Shown: positions 1-4,682, counted from the first letter of the stretch. The stretch is 5,935 nucleotides of DNA from Deltaproteobacteria bacterium (GCA_016218905.1 JACRCS010000973.1:1-5935); one strand, 5' to 3'. Notes: generated from the letters alone by a model not told the origin. Program-made: numbers and translations.

Positions 1-1
1 C

Positions 2-247
2 AAGGGGCAGGTCATCATCCCGAAGGCGATCCGCGAAGGCCACCACTGGACCGCGGGCACGGAGTTCATCGTGGAGGATACCGCGGCCGGGCTGCTCCTG
101 AAACCCCGCAAGCCCTTCCCGCCGACCCGTGTGGAGGAAGGGCTCGGGTGTGCTGGCTACAGCGGACCCGCGAAGACCTTGGAGGAGATGGAGGAAGGCA
201 TCGCCGCCGAACTGCGCGAGACCTGGCAGACGGAGGCGAAGAAATGA
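2..247 (+). CDS. AbrB/SpoVT-fold (VapB-type) antitoxin, 5' partial
   Basis: The window opens inside this gene; the first full codon is Lys at 2 and 81 residues are visible. The start, KGQVIIPKAIRE, is the classic swapped-hairpin AbrB core (KGQVxIPxxIR), followed by a GTEF turn and a GLLLKP strand that closes the DNA-binding fold at about residues 1-35. Only the first few residues of the protein should be missing. The C-terminal half (about residues 40-81, with TLEEMEEGIAAELRE) is an acidic helix of the kind that wraps and blocks a PIN toxin. Its TGA overlaps the ATG of the downstream PIN gene (ATGA at 244-247), so the two are almost certainly translationally coupled. The expected role is to neutralise the toxin and autorepress the operon. 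The promoter and operator lie outside the window. Confidence 0.88.
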   Translation, partial: KGQVIIPKAIREGHHWTAGTEFIVEDTAAGLLLKPRKPFPPTRVEEGLGCAGYSGPAKTLEEMEEGIAAELRETWQTEAKK

Positions 248-633
248 TCTCGGTGGATACGAACGTTCTGGTGCGCTACGTGACCAACGACGACCCCGCG
301 CAGGCCCGCCGGGCCGCCGAGCTGCTGGCGGGGGACGACGAGGTGTTCGTCCCGAAAACAGTTCTGCTGGAGCTTGCCTGGGTGCTGCGTGCCGTCTATC
401 GACTGCCGGGCGAGTCGATCCGGAAGGCTCTTCTCCACGTGCTTGGACTCCCGAACGTTCACGCGGAAACCCCCGAGCAGGTCGCCGTCGCGCTCGAGCA
501 CTATGCGCAGGGTCTCGACTTCGCGGACGCGCTCCACCTCTCCTCCACCCCCTCGGCCGACGCCTTCTTCACCTTCGACCTCGCCTTCGCCACGCGTGCT
601 CGGGCACTCGGCGCGCCGGTCGAGGCGCTTTAG
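244..633 (+). CDS. PIN-domain ribonuclease toxin (VapC-like)
   Basis: A complete 129-aa protein, the normal length for a single PIN domain. The N-terminal strand MISVDTNVLVRYV carries the first metal-binding acid (Asp5). LLELAWVL supplies Glu43, GLDFADALHL supplies Asp92 and Asp95, and FFTFDLAFA supplies Asp112, so the acidic Mg/Mn-binding set of VapC-type RNases is intact. Family members cleave tRNA or rRNA and are held inactive by the cognate antitoxin; the target cannot be read from sequence. The ATG at 244 is chosen over upstream starts because it overlaps the antitoxin stop, follows GGAGG at 232-236 with 7-nt spacing, and gives the canonical N-terminus. The upstream extension is only antitoxin read out of frame. 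The gene ends 51 bp from the convergent nucleotidyltransferase gene. Confidence 0.9.
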   Translation: MISVDTNVLVRYVTNDDPAQARRAAELLAGDDEVFVPKTVLLELAWVLRAVYRLPGESIRKALLHVLGLPNVHAETPEQVAVALEHYAQGLDFADALHLSSTPSADAFFTFDLAFATRARALGAPVEAL

Positions 634-684
634 GCCGAGTGCCGCCAAAAGGTATGAAAGGCAGGAACGTCGCACCTCCCCGGG

Positions 685-1029
685 TCATGCGGCGACCCCC
701 TGGCGCTCGATCTCGGCCCGGATGGGCAGCACCCGATAGGGTCCGGCTTCCCACTCCTCCGCAGTGAGGACGAGCGTGCTGATCACCACGTCGTGGGCCA
801 ACTCCACGTCGAAGAGAGCGTCGGTGACCGCGTCGCGTTCCCTCCACGTCAGCTTTCGGGAGGTGAGGACGAGCAAGTCGATGTCCGACTCGGCGTCATC
901 GCGGCCGGTCGCCTTCGATCCGAAGAGCGTCACGCTCTGGACCGGGAATCTCTCCCGAAGCAGGCGAACCGCCGCCGCGATCGCAGCGCGATCCTTCGGA
1001 TGAAGGTGGATGTCAGATATCGTCTTCAT
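685..1029 (-). CDS. Minimal nucleotidyltransferase (MNT/MntA-like)
   Basis: A 114-aa Pol-beta-superfamily nucleotidyltransferase domain with nothing else attached. Residues 33-55 hold the signature [10 protein letters not shown]...SDIDLLVL: Gly37-Ser38 binds nucleotide, and Asp49 and Asp51 are the DxD metal ligands. Asp80 (HDVVIS) is a candidate third carboxylate. The tail EEW...[12 protein letters not shown] is typical of stand-alone MNTs. Family members often pair with HEPN toxins and inactivate them by transferring AMP. The ATG at 1029 overlaps the upstream stop as ATGA (1026-1029) and has GGAG 8 nt before it, so it is preferred over an in-frame extension to 1176. It is the last gene of a four-ORF run, and no HEPN protein is visible nearby. 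The catalytic motifs look intact; the partner and substrate are unknown. Confidence 0.88.
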   Translation of the reverse strand: MKTISDIHLHPKDRAAIAAAVRLLRERFPVQSVTLFGSKATGRDDAESDIDLLVLTSRKLTWRERDAVTDALFDVELAHDVVISTLVLTAEEWEAGPYRVLPIRAEIERQGVAA

Positions 1030-1289
1030 GAGAACAGCTCCATCTGTCCGCCGCTCGGCACCGTCCTCCGGCTCTCCTCGGCGATGGCGTGCCAACTCGC
1101 GATCAGCTCGTTGTAGGCCCGGGCCTCCTCGGCCCACTTGTTTCGCTCGCACTGGTCGTCCGGCCGGCTGCTCCACTGCTCGGAGAGCTCCATCGGGTTA
1201 ACCGGGTTCTGGGCGGCGGACGTGCGGTTCAGGTCGATGGCGGTGTCATCGGGCTCCTCCTTGGCCGTTGACGGTTCTCCTTCGGGCAT
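1026..1289 (-). CDS. Small protein coupled to the nucleotidyltransferase, unknown function
   Basis: An 87-aa acidic protein that I do not recognise. The N-terminal third (residues 1-32) looks disordered and ends in QNPVNP. Residues about 33-75 look helical and Trp-rich (Trp39, Trp52, Trp66; [22 protein letters not shown]). The last residues are GGQMELFS. It lacks the HEPN RX4-6H motif: the only close Arg and His (Arg57, His67) are nine residues apart. Its TGA overlaps the nucleotidyltransferase ATG (ATGA), so tight co-expression and possibly physical partnership are inferred. The ATG at 1289 overlaps the previous gene by 44 nt and has only a weak Shine-Dalgarno sequence. Met33 (ATG at 1193) is an alternative start that would remove the overlap and give 55 aa. 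It could be the target of the nucleotidyltransferase, an adaptor, or an antitoxin. Confidence 0.68.
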   Translation of the reverse strand: MPEGEPSTAKEEPDDTAIDLNRTSAAQNPVNPMELSEQWSSRPDDQCERNKWAEEARAYNELIASWHAIAEESRRTVPSGGQMELFS

Positions 1290-1545
1290 CTCGGTCCATC
1301 TTCAGCGCTTCCAAGCGCTGCTCCTCATAGGCTCTCAGGGCGCAGGCGTCGCCCGCTCCCCGCTCGATGGAGCGCTGGGAGCGAAGGGGGCGCCCGCAGA
1401 ACTCACAGGCGTGCTCCTCCTCGGGCTGGGTCACGGGCGGCCTTCGCGGGACCTGGGCGCCCTGGAGATGCTCGGCGAGGTGGATCAGCCTGGCCTTCTT
1501 GGCGGCGCTTTTTCGCTTCGCGGCGGGGGAGTGGAACCGTCTCAT
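1246..1545 (-). CDS. Small basic protein with Cys cluster (DUF6011-like zinc-binding motif)
   Basis: A 99-aa protein. Residues 1-20 are very basic ([13 protein letters not shown]), suggesting nucleic-acid contact. Residues 45-68 carry [10 protein letters not shown], then [10 protein letters not shown]: Cys47, Cys50 and Cys68, with His45 as a possible fourth ligand. The pattern CxxCGRPL-x-SIxxGxGxxC matches what I recall of small DUF6011-type zinc motifs, usually found in actinobacterial and phage proteins; this rests on memory of the pattern, not a search. A charged helix follows (about residues 69-88). The ATG at 1545 has a good Shine-Dalgarno sequence (AAAGGAAG, 8-nt spacing) and overlaps the stop of the 46-aa ORF as ATGA. 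The role is unknown; RNA or DNA binding within the module is an inference from charge and Cys content. Confidence 0.68.
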   Translation of the reverse strand: MRRFHSPAAKRKSAAKKARLIHLAEHLQGAQVPRRPPVTQPEEEHACEFCGRPLRSQRSIERGAGDACALRAYEEQRLEALKMDRDARRRTVNGQGGAR

Positions 1546-1682
1546 CGCTCGAGCTTCCTTTCGTCAGGTGGGTTTTCGCTGGCGTAGCCGACGGAGTCGG
1601 AGAGGGTCTCGACGGCGCAGGCGAGTCCGGCGGTCTTGGCGTCGTCGAGGAGATTACGGGTGGGGCTGTGTTGCGTATGCAT
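1542..1682 (-). CDS. 46-aa small ORF opening the nucleotidyltransferase operon
   Basis: A short ORF of unknown function. From residue 11 (LLDDAKTAGLACAVETL...) nearly every codon ends in C or G, like the neighbouring real genes, and residues about 10-34 read as an amphipathic helix. It ends in ERKLER, and its TGA overlaps the ATG of the Cys-cluster gene (ATGA at 1542-1545), repeating the coupling seen at the nucleotidyltransferase end of the run. The ATG at 1682 is the only usable in-frame start, since a TAG lies two codons upstream. It has no Shine-Dalgarno sequence and sits in the middle of a perfect palindrome, so the message may be nearly leaderless. It could be a leader peptide, a tiny antitoxin or toxin, or the tail of an eroded gene. 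The coding evidence is codon use and overlap only. Confidence 0.5.
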   Translation of the reverse strand: MHTQHSPTRNLLDDAKTAGLACAVETLSDSVGYASENPPDERKLER

Positions 1683-1686
1683 ACGC
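1673..1686. promoter_or_regulatory. Perfect 14-bp palindrome over the first start codon of the operon
   Basis: GCGTATGCATACGC is identical to its reverse complement with no central gap. It contains the ATG of the 46-aa ORF. A dyad at the head of an operon is where an autorepressor would bind. An operator role is inferred from position and symmetry only; the protein that would bind is not identified. Confidence 0.45.
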
Positions 1687-1900
1687 TATTCATGTTAGCT
1701 GGACGTGGGAAGAGCAATTCTCCGGATTCTTGCTGATCGGCAAAAAAAGATGTGCCGGGACCCAAAGGCGTTGCCGCCGGTGGCGCTTGCCGAGGACCCC
1801 ACAAGTTAAACCGAGTTGTGGGTTGATTTCAAGCAAACCCCTCCTCGCCGGCGCGTCGAGCATAACGTACCTGAGAAGCGAGAACACCGGTTCCGACGGC
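1687..1900. other. Intergenic stretch without a convincing gene
   Basis: The stretch upstream of the minus-strand small-gene operon holds no ORF with clear coding character. It contains a run of seven A at 1742-1748, an inverted repeat CCCACAA/TTGTGGG (1798-1804 and 1816-1822, 11-nt loop, no adjoining T tract), and the 14-mer GTGGGAAGAGCAAT at 1704-1717. The operon promoter should lie here, but I see no strong -35/-10 pair; TAACAT at 1699-1694 on the minus strand is the best -10 candidate and would give an almost leaderless transcript. Confidence 0.5.
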
Positions 1901-2019
1901 TAGTGTCCCGTGCGGTTAGTTCGTACATCGCAACCAGCAGGACGAACGGCGGCGAATCAGCGCCGTTCGACCAACGCAGGGGCTGAATAGCAGGAAGAAC
2001 TTCCCGAACGGGACAACTA
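1901..2019. mobile_element. MITE-like element with terminal inverted repeats
   Basis: A unit of about 120 bp. It begins TAGTGTCCCGTGCGG (1901-1915) and continues TTAGTTCG. It ends with the inverted counterpart GAACTTCCCGAACGGGACAACTA (1997-2019), which carries one extra A relative to the other end. The termini pair over about 22 nt with few mismatches and are flanked by TA, which may be a target duplication as in IS630/Tc1-type elements. Inside is a hairpin with 9-bp arms. The element has no transposase and is too small to encode one, so it would depend on a related IS elsewhere. A second right-end copy lies at 3683-3730. The family assignment is tentative. Confidence 0.62.
1943..1969. repeat. 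Hairpin inside the MITE-like element
   Basis: The arms CGAACGGCG (1943-1951) and CGCCGTTCG (1961-1969) are exact reverse complements with a 9-nt loop. Internal fold-back structure is common in MITEs. There is no T tract, so it is not scored as a terminator. Confidence 0.7.
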
Positions 2020-2020
2020 G
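1994..2020 (+). repeat. Right terminal repeat, copy 1
   Basis: This is the right end of the MITE-like unit. The core AACTTCCCGAACGGGACA is identical to copy 2 at 3709-3726, and looser similarity extends leftwards (GAATAGCAGGAAG here against GAAATAGTAGGAAC in copy 2). The outer edge abuts the broken dctM-like fragment. Confidence 0.75.
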
Positions 2021-2090
2021 AGAAGATGCCGGCGGCGGACCAGATGAGGAGAATGAGCAGGGCGGCGATTCCGACCAGCGCTTCACTCAT
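2019..2090 (-). pseudogene. 5' fragment of a probable TRAP transporter large permease (dctM-like)
   Basis: From the ATG at 2090 the minus strand reads MSEALVGIAALLILLIW and about seven more residues before entering the terminal repeat at 2020. A short polar start followed by a run of small and aliphatic residues is what the first membrane helix of DctM subunits looks like. AGGGG lies 5 nt before the ATG. An overlapping upstream reading frame ends just inside this gene (8-bp overlap), the usual dctQ-dctM arrangement. The remaining roughly 400 residues of a DctM are absent: reading on leftwards gives only the repeat. With 24 residues to judge from, the family call rests mostly on the pairing with the dctQ-like tail. 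It would have been an inner-membrane carboxylate permease subunit and is now non-functional. Confidence 0.4.
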
Positions 2091-2196
2091 GGCATCCCCT
2101 TGAGACTCTAAAAGCGTCGAGGGCCAGCACGATGCTCTGCGCTAAGCAGCATCCGGCCGCAATGAGCATGAAGACGTAAGTCGGTAGGTTGATCGT
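2083..2196 (-). pseudogene. 3' fragment of a probable TRAP transporter small permease (dctQ-like)
   Basis: The last 37 residues read TINLPTYVFMLIAAGCC, then LAQSIVLALDAFR, then a short polar tail and TGA at 2083. A proline followed by one hydrophobic helix and a short basic C-terminus matches the last membrane segment of DctQ/small-permease proteins, whose genes usually overlap dctM. Here the stop overlaps the dctM-like ATG by 8 bp. Upstream of about 2200 the frame runs into the antisense of the ThDP-enzyme gene and loses coding character, so about three quarters of the gene is missing. The call is inferred from hydrophobicity and gene order rather than from a diagnostic motif. Confidence 0.38.
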
Positions 2197-2239
2197 CGCC
2201 GACACTGCTCTCTCGGGAGCAGGTAGGAGCCGAGTGACC

Positions 2240-3250
2240 ATGGCTACCATGACGGGCGGAGAAGTCCTGGCGAGGCAACTCGCGACGGAAGGAATCGACC
2301 GGGTGTTCCTGATTCCCGGGGTCCAACTCGACCACGCCACCGAAGGCCTCCGCCGTCTCGAGGGCAAAGTGGCCCTGACGGTTCCCCGCCACGAACAGGC
2401 CACGTCGTACATGGCGGACGGGTACGCCCGATCCACAGGGAAGATCGGCGTGTGCATGGTGGTCCCTGGGCCCGGTCTGCTCAACGCCACCGCCGGCCTC
2501 GCGACCGCTTACGGGTGCAACTCTCGTGTTTTCTGCATCGCCGCGCAGATCCACTCCGGGGGCATCGGACGCGGATTCGGCCTTCTCCATGAAGTGCCCA
2601 ACCAGTCGGAGACCCTGGCATCCGTCACGAAGTGGAGCGCGATGGCACGCTCCCCGGCAGAGATCCCGGGGCTCGTTAGGAAGGCAGTGTCGGAGCTCCG
2701 GAGCGGCCGCCCGCGTCCGGTGGGCCTGGAGATCCCACCGGACATTCTCGCTGCCGAGGGAGACGTGGACCTCTTCCCGCCGTCTTCTGGACAAGACGGA
2801 CGGGTCCCCCCCGATTCGGGCACCCTTCTCCGCGCAGCGGAACTCCTGGACCGCGCTTCATACCCGGTAATCGTCGTCGGGGGAGGCGTGATCGCGGCGG
2901 GGCTTTTGACGCGCTTCGGCGCCTGGCGGAGAAGCTGCAGACTCCGGTCGTCATGACGGAGAATGGCCGGGGTGCGCTCTCCGATGACCACCCGCTCGCG
3001 CTCGGGGCCCTCGGTGGCCGCGCCGTTCTGCCGCTCGCGGATGTAGTGCTCGTGGTCGGGAGCCGTTTCGTCGAGAGCCTCACCCCCTCGGCGTCCTGGT
3101 CGTCCGAGCAGACGAAGTTCATCCATCTCAACGCGGATCCGAAAGACATGGGCCCGCCTCGTACCCCTGAAATCACGCTCGTCTGTGATGCCGGTCTCGG
3201 GCTCGAGGCACTGGCCGCCGGGGTCCACCGGAGAAGTGGCAGCCGGGAGG
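2240..3250 (+). pseudogene. ThDP-dependent acetolactate-synthase-like enzyme, frameshifted and truncated
   Basis: The N-terminal ThDP-binding (PYR) domain starts MTGGEVLARQLATEGIDRVF, with PGVQLDHATEGL, the conserved RHEQATSYMADGYAR (Glu52 from the ATG at 2240 activates the cofactor) and VPGPGLLNATAGLATAY. The central domain starts near YPVIVVGGGV (about 2860). There the frame breaks: restoring one G in the GGGG run at 2899-2902 joins it to FDALRRLAEKLQTPVVMTENGRGAL...VVGSRF...IHLNADPKD, which is clearly the same gene. The C-terminal ThDP domain with its GDG motif is absent; from about 3250 the frame becomes tctC. The start is GTG 2234 or ATG 2240, after GGAG at 2226-2229. Relatives decarboxylate or ligate 2-oxo acids; the exact substrate cannot be told. 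The frameshift could be an assembly error, but the missing domain could not. Confidence 0.82.
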
Positions 3251-3269
3251 GCTCGACGGAGTGGACCCC
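3220..3269. repeat. 9-bp inverted repeat spanning the ThDP-enzyme/tctC fusion point
   Basis: GGGGTCCAC (3220-3228) and GTGGACCCC (3261-3269) are exact reverse complements separated by 32 bp. The switch from ThDP enzyme to tctC falls inside this interval. The repeat may mark a rearrangement point, but could be coincidental in GC-rich DNA. Confidence 0.5.
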
Positions 3270-3621
3270 CTATATCAAGGACGGGTCCATCCGCCTGCTG
3301 GTGACCCACGGTGAGAGGCGGATGGCGGCTTTCCCAAAAGTACCAACTGCCATTGAGCTCGGATACAACTACAACAGCGCCACCGTCTTCCTGATCGCGG
3401 CTCCGAAGGGCACCCCTCCTGAAATCGTGACCAAGCTCGACGGGGCCTTCCGGAAGGCCCTCGCCGATCCCGAGGTCCAGCAAGCCTTTCACAAGATGGA
3501 GGTGGAGGTTTCGTATCGAAACTCCGCGGACACGCTGAAGTTCCTGCGCGACTCCTATGTGAGCATCGGAGAGATGGTCGAGGAGTTGAAGATCCCGCGG
3601 GAAGGAGGACAGAAGAAATGA
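3262..3621 (+). pseudogene. 3' part of a TctC/Bug-family solute-binding protein gene
   Basis: The last 119 residues before the stop match the second lobe of TTT periplasmic binding proteins: PYIKDGSIRLLVTHGERR (the usual 'hIKxGkLRaLAVT' segment), AFPKVPTAIELGY (the 'lPdVPTlaElGy' motif), FLIAAPKGTPPEIVTKL, and ALADPEVQQAF. The N-terminal half, including the export signal, is missing. The sequence is instead fused in frame, at about 3235-3265, to the middle of the ThDP-enzyme gene. TctC captures carboxylates for the TctAB membrane complex; without a signal peptide and first lobe this product cannot do so. The TGA overlaps the tctB-like ATG (ATGA at 3618-3621), as in intact tctCB operons. GGAGG lies 9 nt before that ATG, within this coding sequence. 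Confidence 0.8.
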
Positions 3622-3689
3622 GCCGTTGGGCCGACCGAGCGAGCAGCCTTTTCTGGCTGCTCCTCTCCCTGGCCGTCATGGTGCAGGCC
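3618..3689 (+). pseudogene. 5' fragment of a TctB-family small permease gene
   Basis: The start MSRWADRASSLFWLLLSLAV, plus about four residues, matches the first helix of TctB-family proteins ('ADxxsGlfwLllGlaV'). It overlaps the tctC stop by ATGA and has GGAGG 9 nt upstream, so it was translated as the second gene of a tctCB operon. Similarity ends within a few codons of 3683-3690, where the terminal repeat begins. The frame runs on to 3875 through the repeat and the antisense of tauE, which is not TctB. Roughly 130 residues, including the remaining membrane helices, are missing. No tctA is present in the window. Confidence 0.62.
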
Positions 3690-3730
3690 CGCAGAAATAG
3701 TAGGAACGAACTTCCCGAACGGGACACTAG
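3683..3730 (+). repeat. Right terminal repeat, copy 2 (solo element end)
   Basis: GAACTTCCCGAACGGGACACTAG (3708-3730) repeats copy 1 but lacks its extra A. Its reverse complement matches the left end at 1901 over TAGTGTCCCGT-x-CGG-xx-AGTTCGT. Weaker similarity to the interior of copy 1 extends back to GCAGG at about 3683. No matching left end lies immediately next to it; tctB runs straight into it. It is the right boundary of the mosaic block, and the tauE stop lies 46 bp beyond. Confidence 0.72.
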
Positions 3731-3775
3731 CCCGCAAGATTTCCCGGGCAGCGAGGAGAGAGGATCCGAAGAGGG

Positions 3776-4543
3776 TCATGGCGCGGGCAAGTTTTCCTTG
3801 AACAGGATGGCGGCACCTAACGCGAGGACGAAGACGGCGAAGAGTCGCTTGAGAGCCGGCTGTGATACCCGATGACTGAGGCGACTCGATGCGAAGGCGG
3901 CGCAAAGAGCTATCGCCGTCGCCGCCGTGACGGGCCCCGTCCAGAGCGCGTGCAGGTGCCGGGCCTTCCAAGTCAGCGCCATCGCACAGTTGGCTGTGAT
4001 CACCATGACGGATGTACCGACCGCCGCCCGCATGGACAGGCCAAGAAAGCGATGCAGCGTCGGCACGATCAGGAACCCCCCGCCAGCGCCCAGGGCGCCC
4101 GTGATCACCCCGATTCCGAGACCCGAACCGGCCGCCTTGAAGAACCGATCTCCGCCACCGATCCCCCCGTCCGGCGAAACTCGCGCCAAGGGCTGCCGTC
4201 CCCCCAGCATCGCACTGCCCGATGCAAGCATCAGTAGGGCAAGGGAAATCAGGACCAGTCGGTCAGGGAGCCAGGGCGACAACATCGCCCCGATCCACGA
4301 TCCCACCATTCCCGAAAAGGCCAAGATGGAACCGCGCCTCCAGTCGATGTGCCCCCCGCGTGCATAGGGAACGCTCGAAACCGCAGCGGAGGCCCCGACC
4401 AACACTAGAGAGGCGCTCGTGGCGGTGTGCGGAGACAGCCGCGCCCCATAGGTGAGCAGCGGCACTGCCAGGATCCCCCCTCCTGCCCCTATGAATCCTA
4501 CGCAGACACCCGCCAGCAGGGCTCCCCCGAGAAGCACAACCAT
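3776..4543 (-). CDS. TauE/SafE family sulfite/anion permease
   Basis: A 255-aa inner-membrane protein with the internal duplication typical of the family: GFIGAGGGILAVP at residues 16-28 and GALGAGGGFLIVP at 149-161 occupy equivalent places in the two halves. Eight or so hydrophobic segments fill the rest, with a Gly-rich loop (about 114-135) between the halves. Members move sulfite, sulfoacetate or other small organic anions. The cargo here is unknown; sulfite from sulfonate breakdown is one family precedent. A GTG (4546) and an ATG (4543) are adjacent; GGAGG ends 7 nt before the ATG and only 4 nt before the GTG, so the ATG is preferred. A sigma-54 promoter lies 45-58 bp upstream and a sigma-54 activator gene is next on the same strand. 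The gene appears complete and ends 46 bp short of the mobile-element end. Confidence 0.9.
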   Translation of the reverse strand: MVVLLGGALLAGVCVGFIGAGGGILAVPLLTYGARLSPHTATSASLVLVGASAAVSSVPYARGGHIDWRRGSILAFSGMVGSWIGAMLSPWLPDRLVLISLALLMLASGSAMLGGRQPLARVSPDGGIGGGDRFFKAAGSGLGIGVITGALGAGGGFLIVPTLHRFLGLSMRAAVGTSVMVITANCAMALTWKARHLHALWTGPVTAATAIALCAAFASSRLSHRVSQPALKRLFAVFVLALGAAILFKENLPAP

Positions 4544-4586
4544 CACTTGACCTCCGAACGGACGATTTCAGCTGTCCTGTGGGAAG

Positions 4587-4601
4587 AGCAATGGCTGTGC
4601 C
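4587..4601 (-). promoter_or_regulatory. Sigma-54 (-24/-12) promoter for tauE
   Basis: On the minus strand the sequence is GGCACAGCCATTGCT: GGCAC, exactly five bases, then TTGCT. This matches the consensus TGGCAC-N5-TTGCW at every position except the leading T, which is C here. The essential GG (4601-4600) and GC (4589-4588) are present with correct spacing. Transcription would start near 4576, leaving about 33 nt before the tauE ATG. A sigma-54 activator gene next door supports the call. Confidence 0.75.
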
Positions 4602-4664
4602 GTGCGTAGGTATCGGCTGATCTCGCCCATTCACCCGGCATCGCTCGGTTTTGCCTGAAGATTC

Positions 4665-4682
4665 GTGCCCCGTTGCGGGCAC
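4665..4682. promoter_or_regulatory. Candidate upstream activator site (dyad) for the tauE promoter
   Basis: GTGCCC (4665-4670), six bases, then GGGCAC (4677-4682) form a perfect 6-bp-arm dyad. Its centre is about 97 bp upstream of the predicted start site, where enhancer sites of sigma-54 activators usually sit. A half-site GTGCCC recurs at 4799-4804. Binding by the neighbouring regulator is inferred. Confidence 0.4.

Noticed and set aside
569..847. Plus- and minus-strand Arg/Pro-rich ORFs over the toxin and nucleotidyltransferase genes
   Set aside because: Shadow frames of GC-rich genes; the PIN and MNT frames carry the catalytic motifs.
1026..1289. The 87-aa protein as a HEPN toxin partner of the MNT enzyme
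   Set aside because: No RX4-6H motif and too short; the nearest Arg and His are nine residues apart.
1704..1717. Possible second sigma-54 promoter, because the 14-mer shared with tauE contains TTGCT
   Set aside because: The -24 GG is missing: the bases ten positions before the GC are AT on the minus strand.
1403..1804. 133-aa minus-strand ORF over the start of the small-gene operon
   Set aside because: Pro/Ser/Arg-rich, low-complexity translation typical of a shadow frame; the frame of the 46-aa and 99-aa ORFs has the better codon pattern and the ATGA junction.
1798..1822. Inverted repeat CCCACAA/TTGTGGG as a rho-independent terminator
   Set aside because: No T tract follows on either strand and no gene ends close to it.
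1690..1887. 65-aa minus-strand ORF in the intergenic stretch
   Set aside because: No recognisable motif, no good ribosome binding site, and mixed codon use; not supported as a gene.
2240..3250. The ThDP enzyme as sulfoacetaldehyde acetyltransferase (Xsc) linked to sulfite export by tauE
   Set aside because: Attractive context, but nothing in the visible N-terminal and middle domains distinguishes Xsc from other acetolactate-synthase-like proteins, and the gene is broken.
3690..3875. Continuation of the tctB frame to 3875 as a full small protein
   Set aside because: After about codon 24 it is terminal repeat and then the antisense of the tauE 3' end, with no membrane helices.
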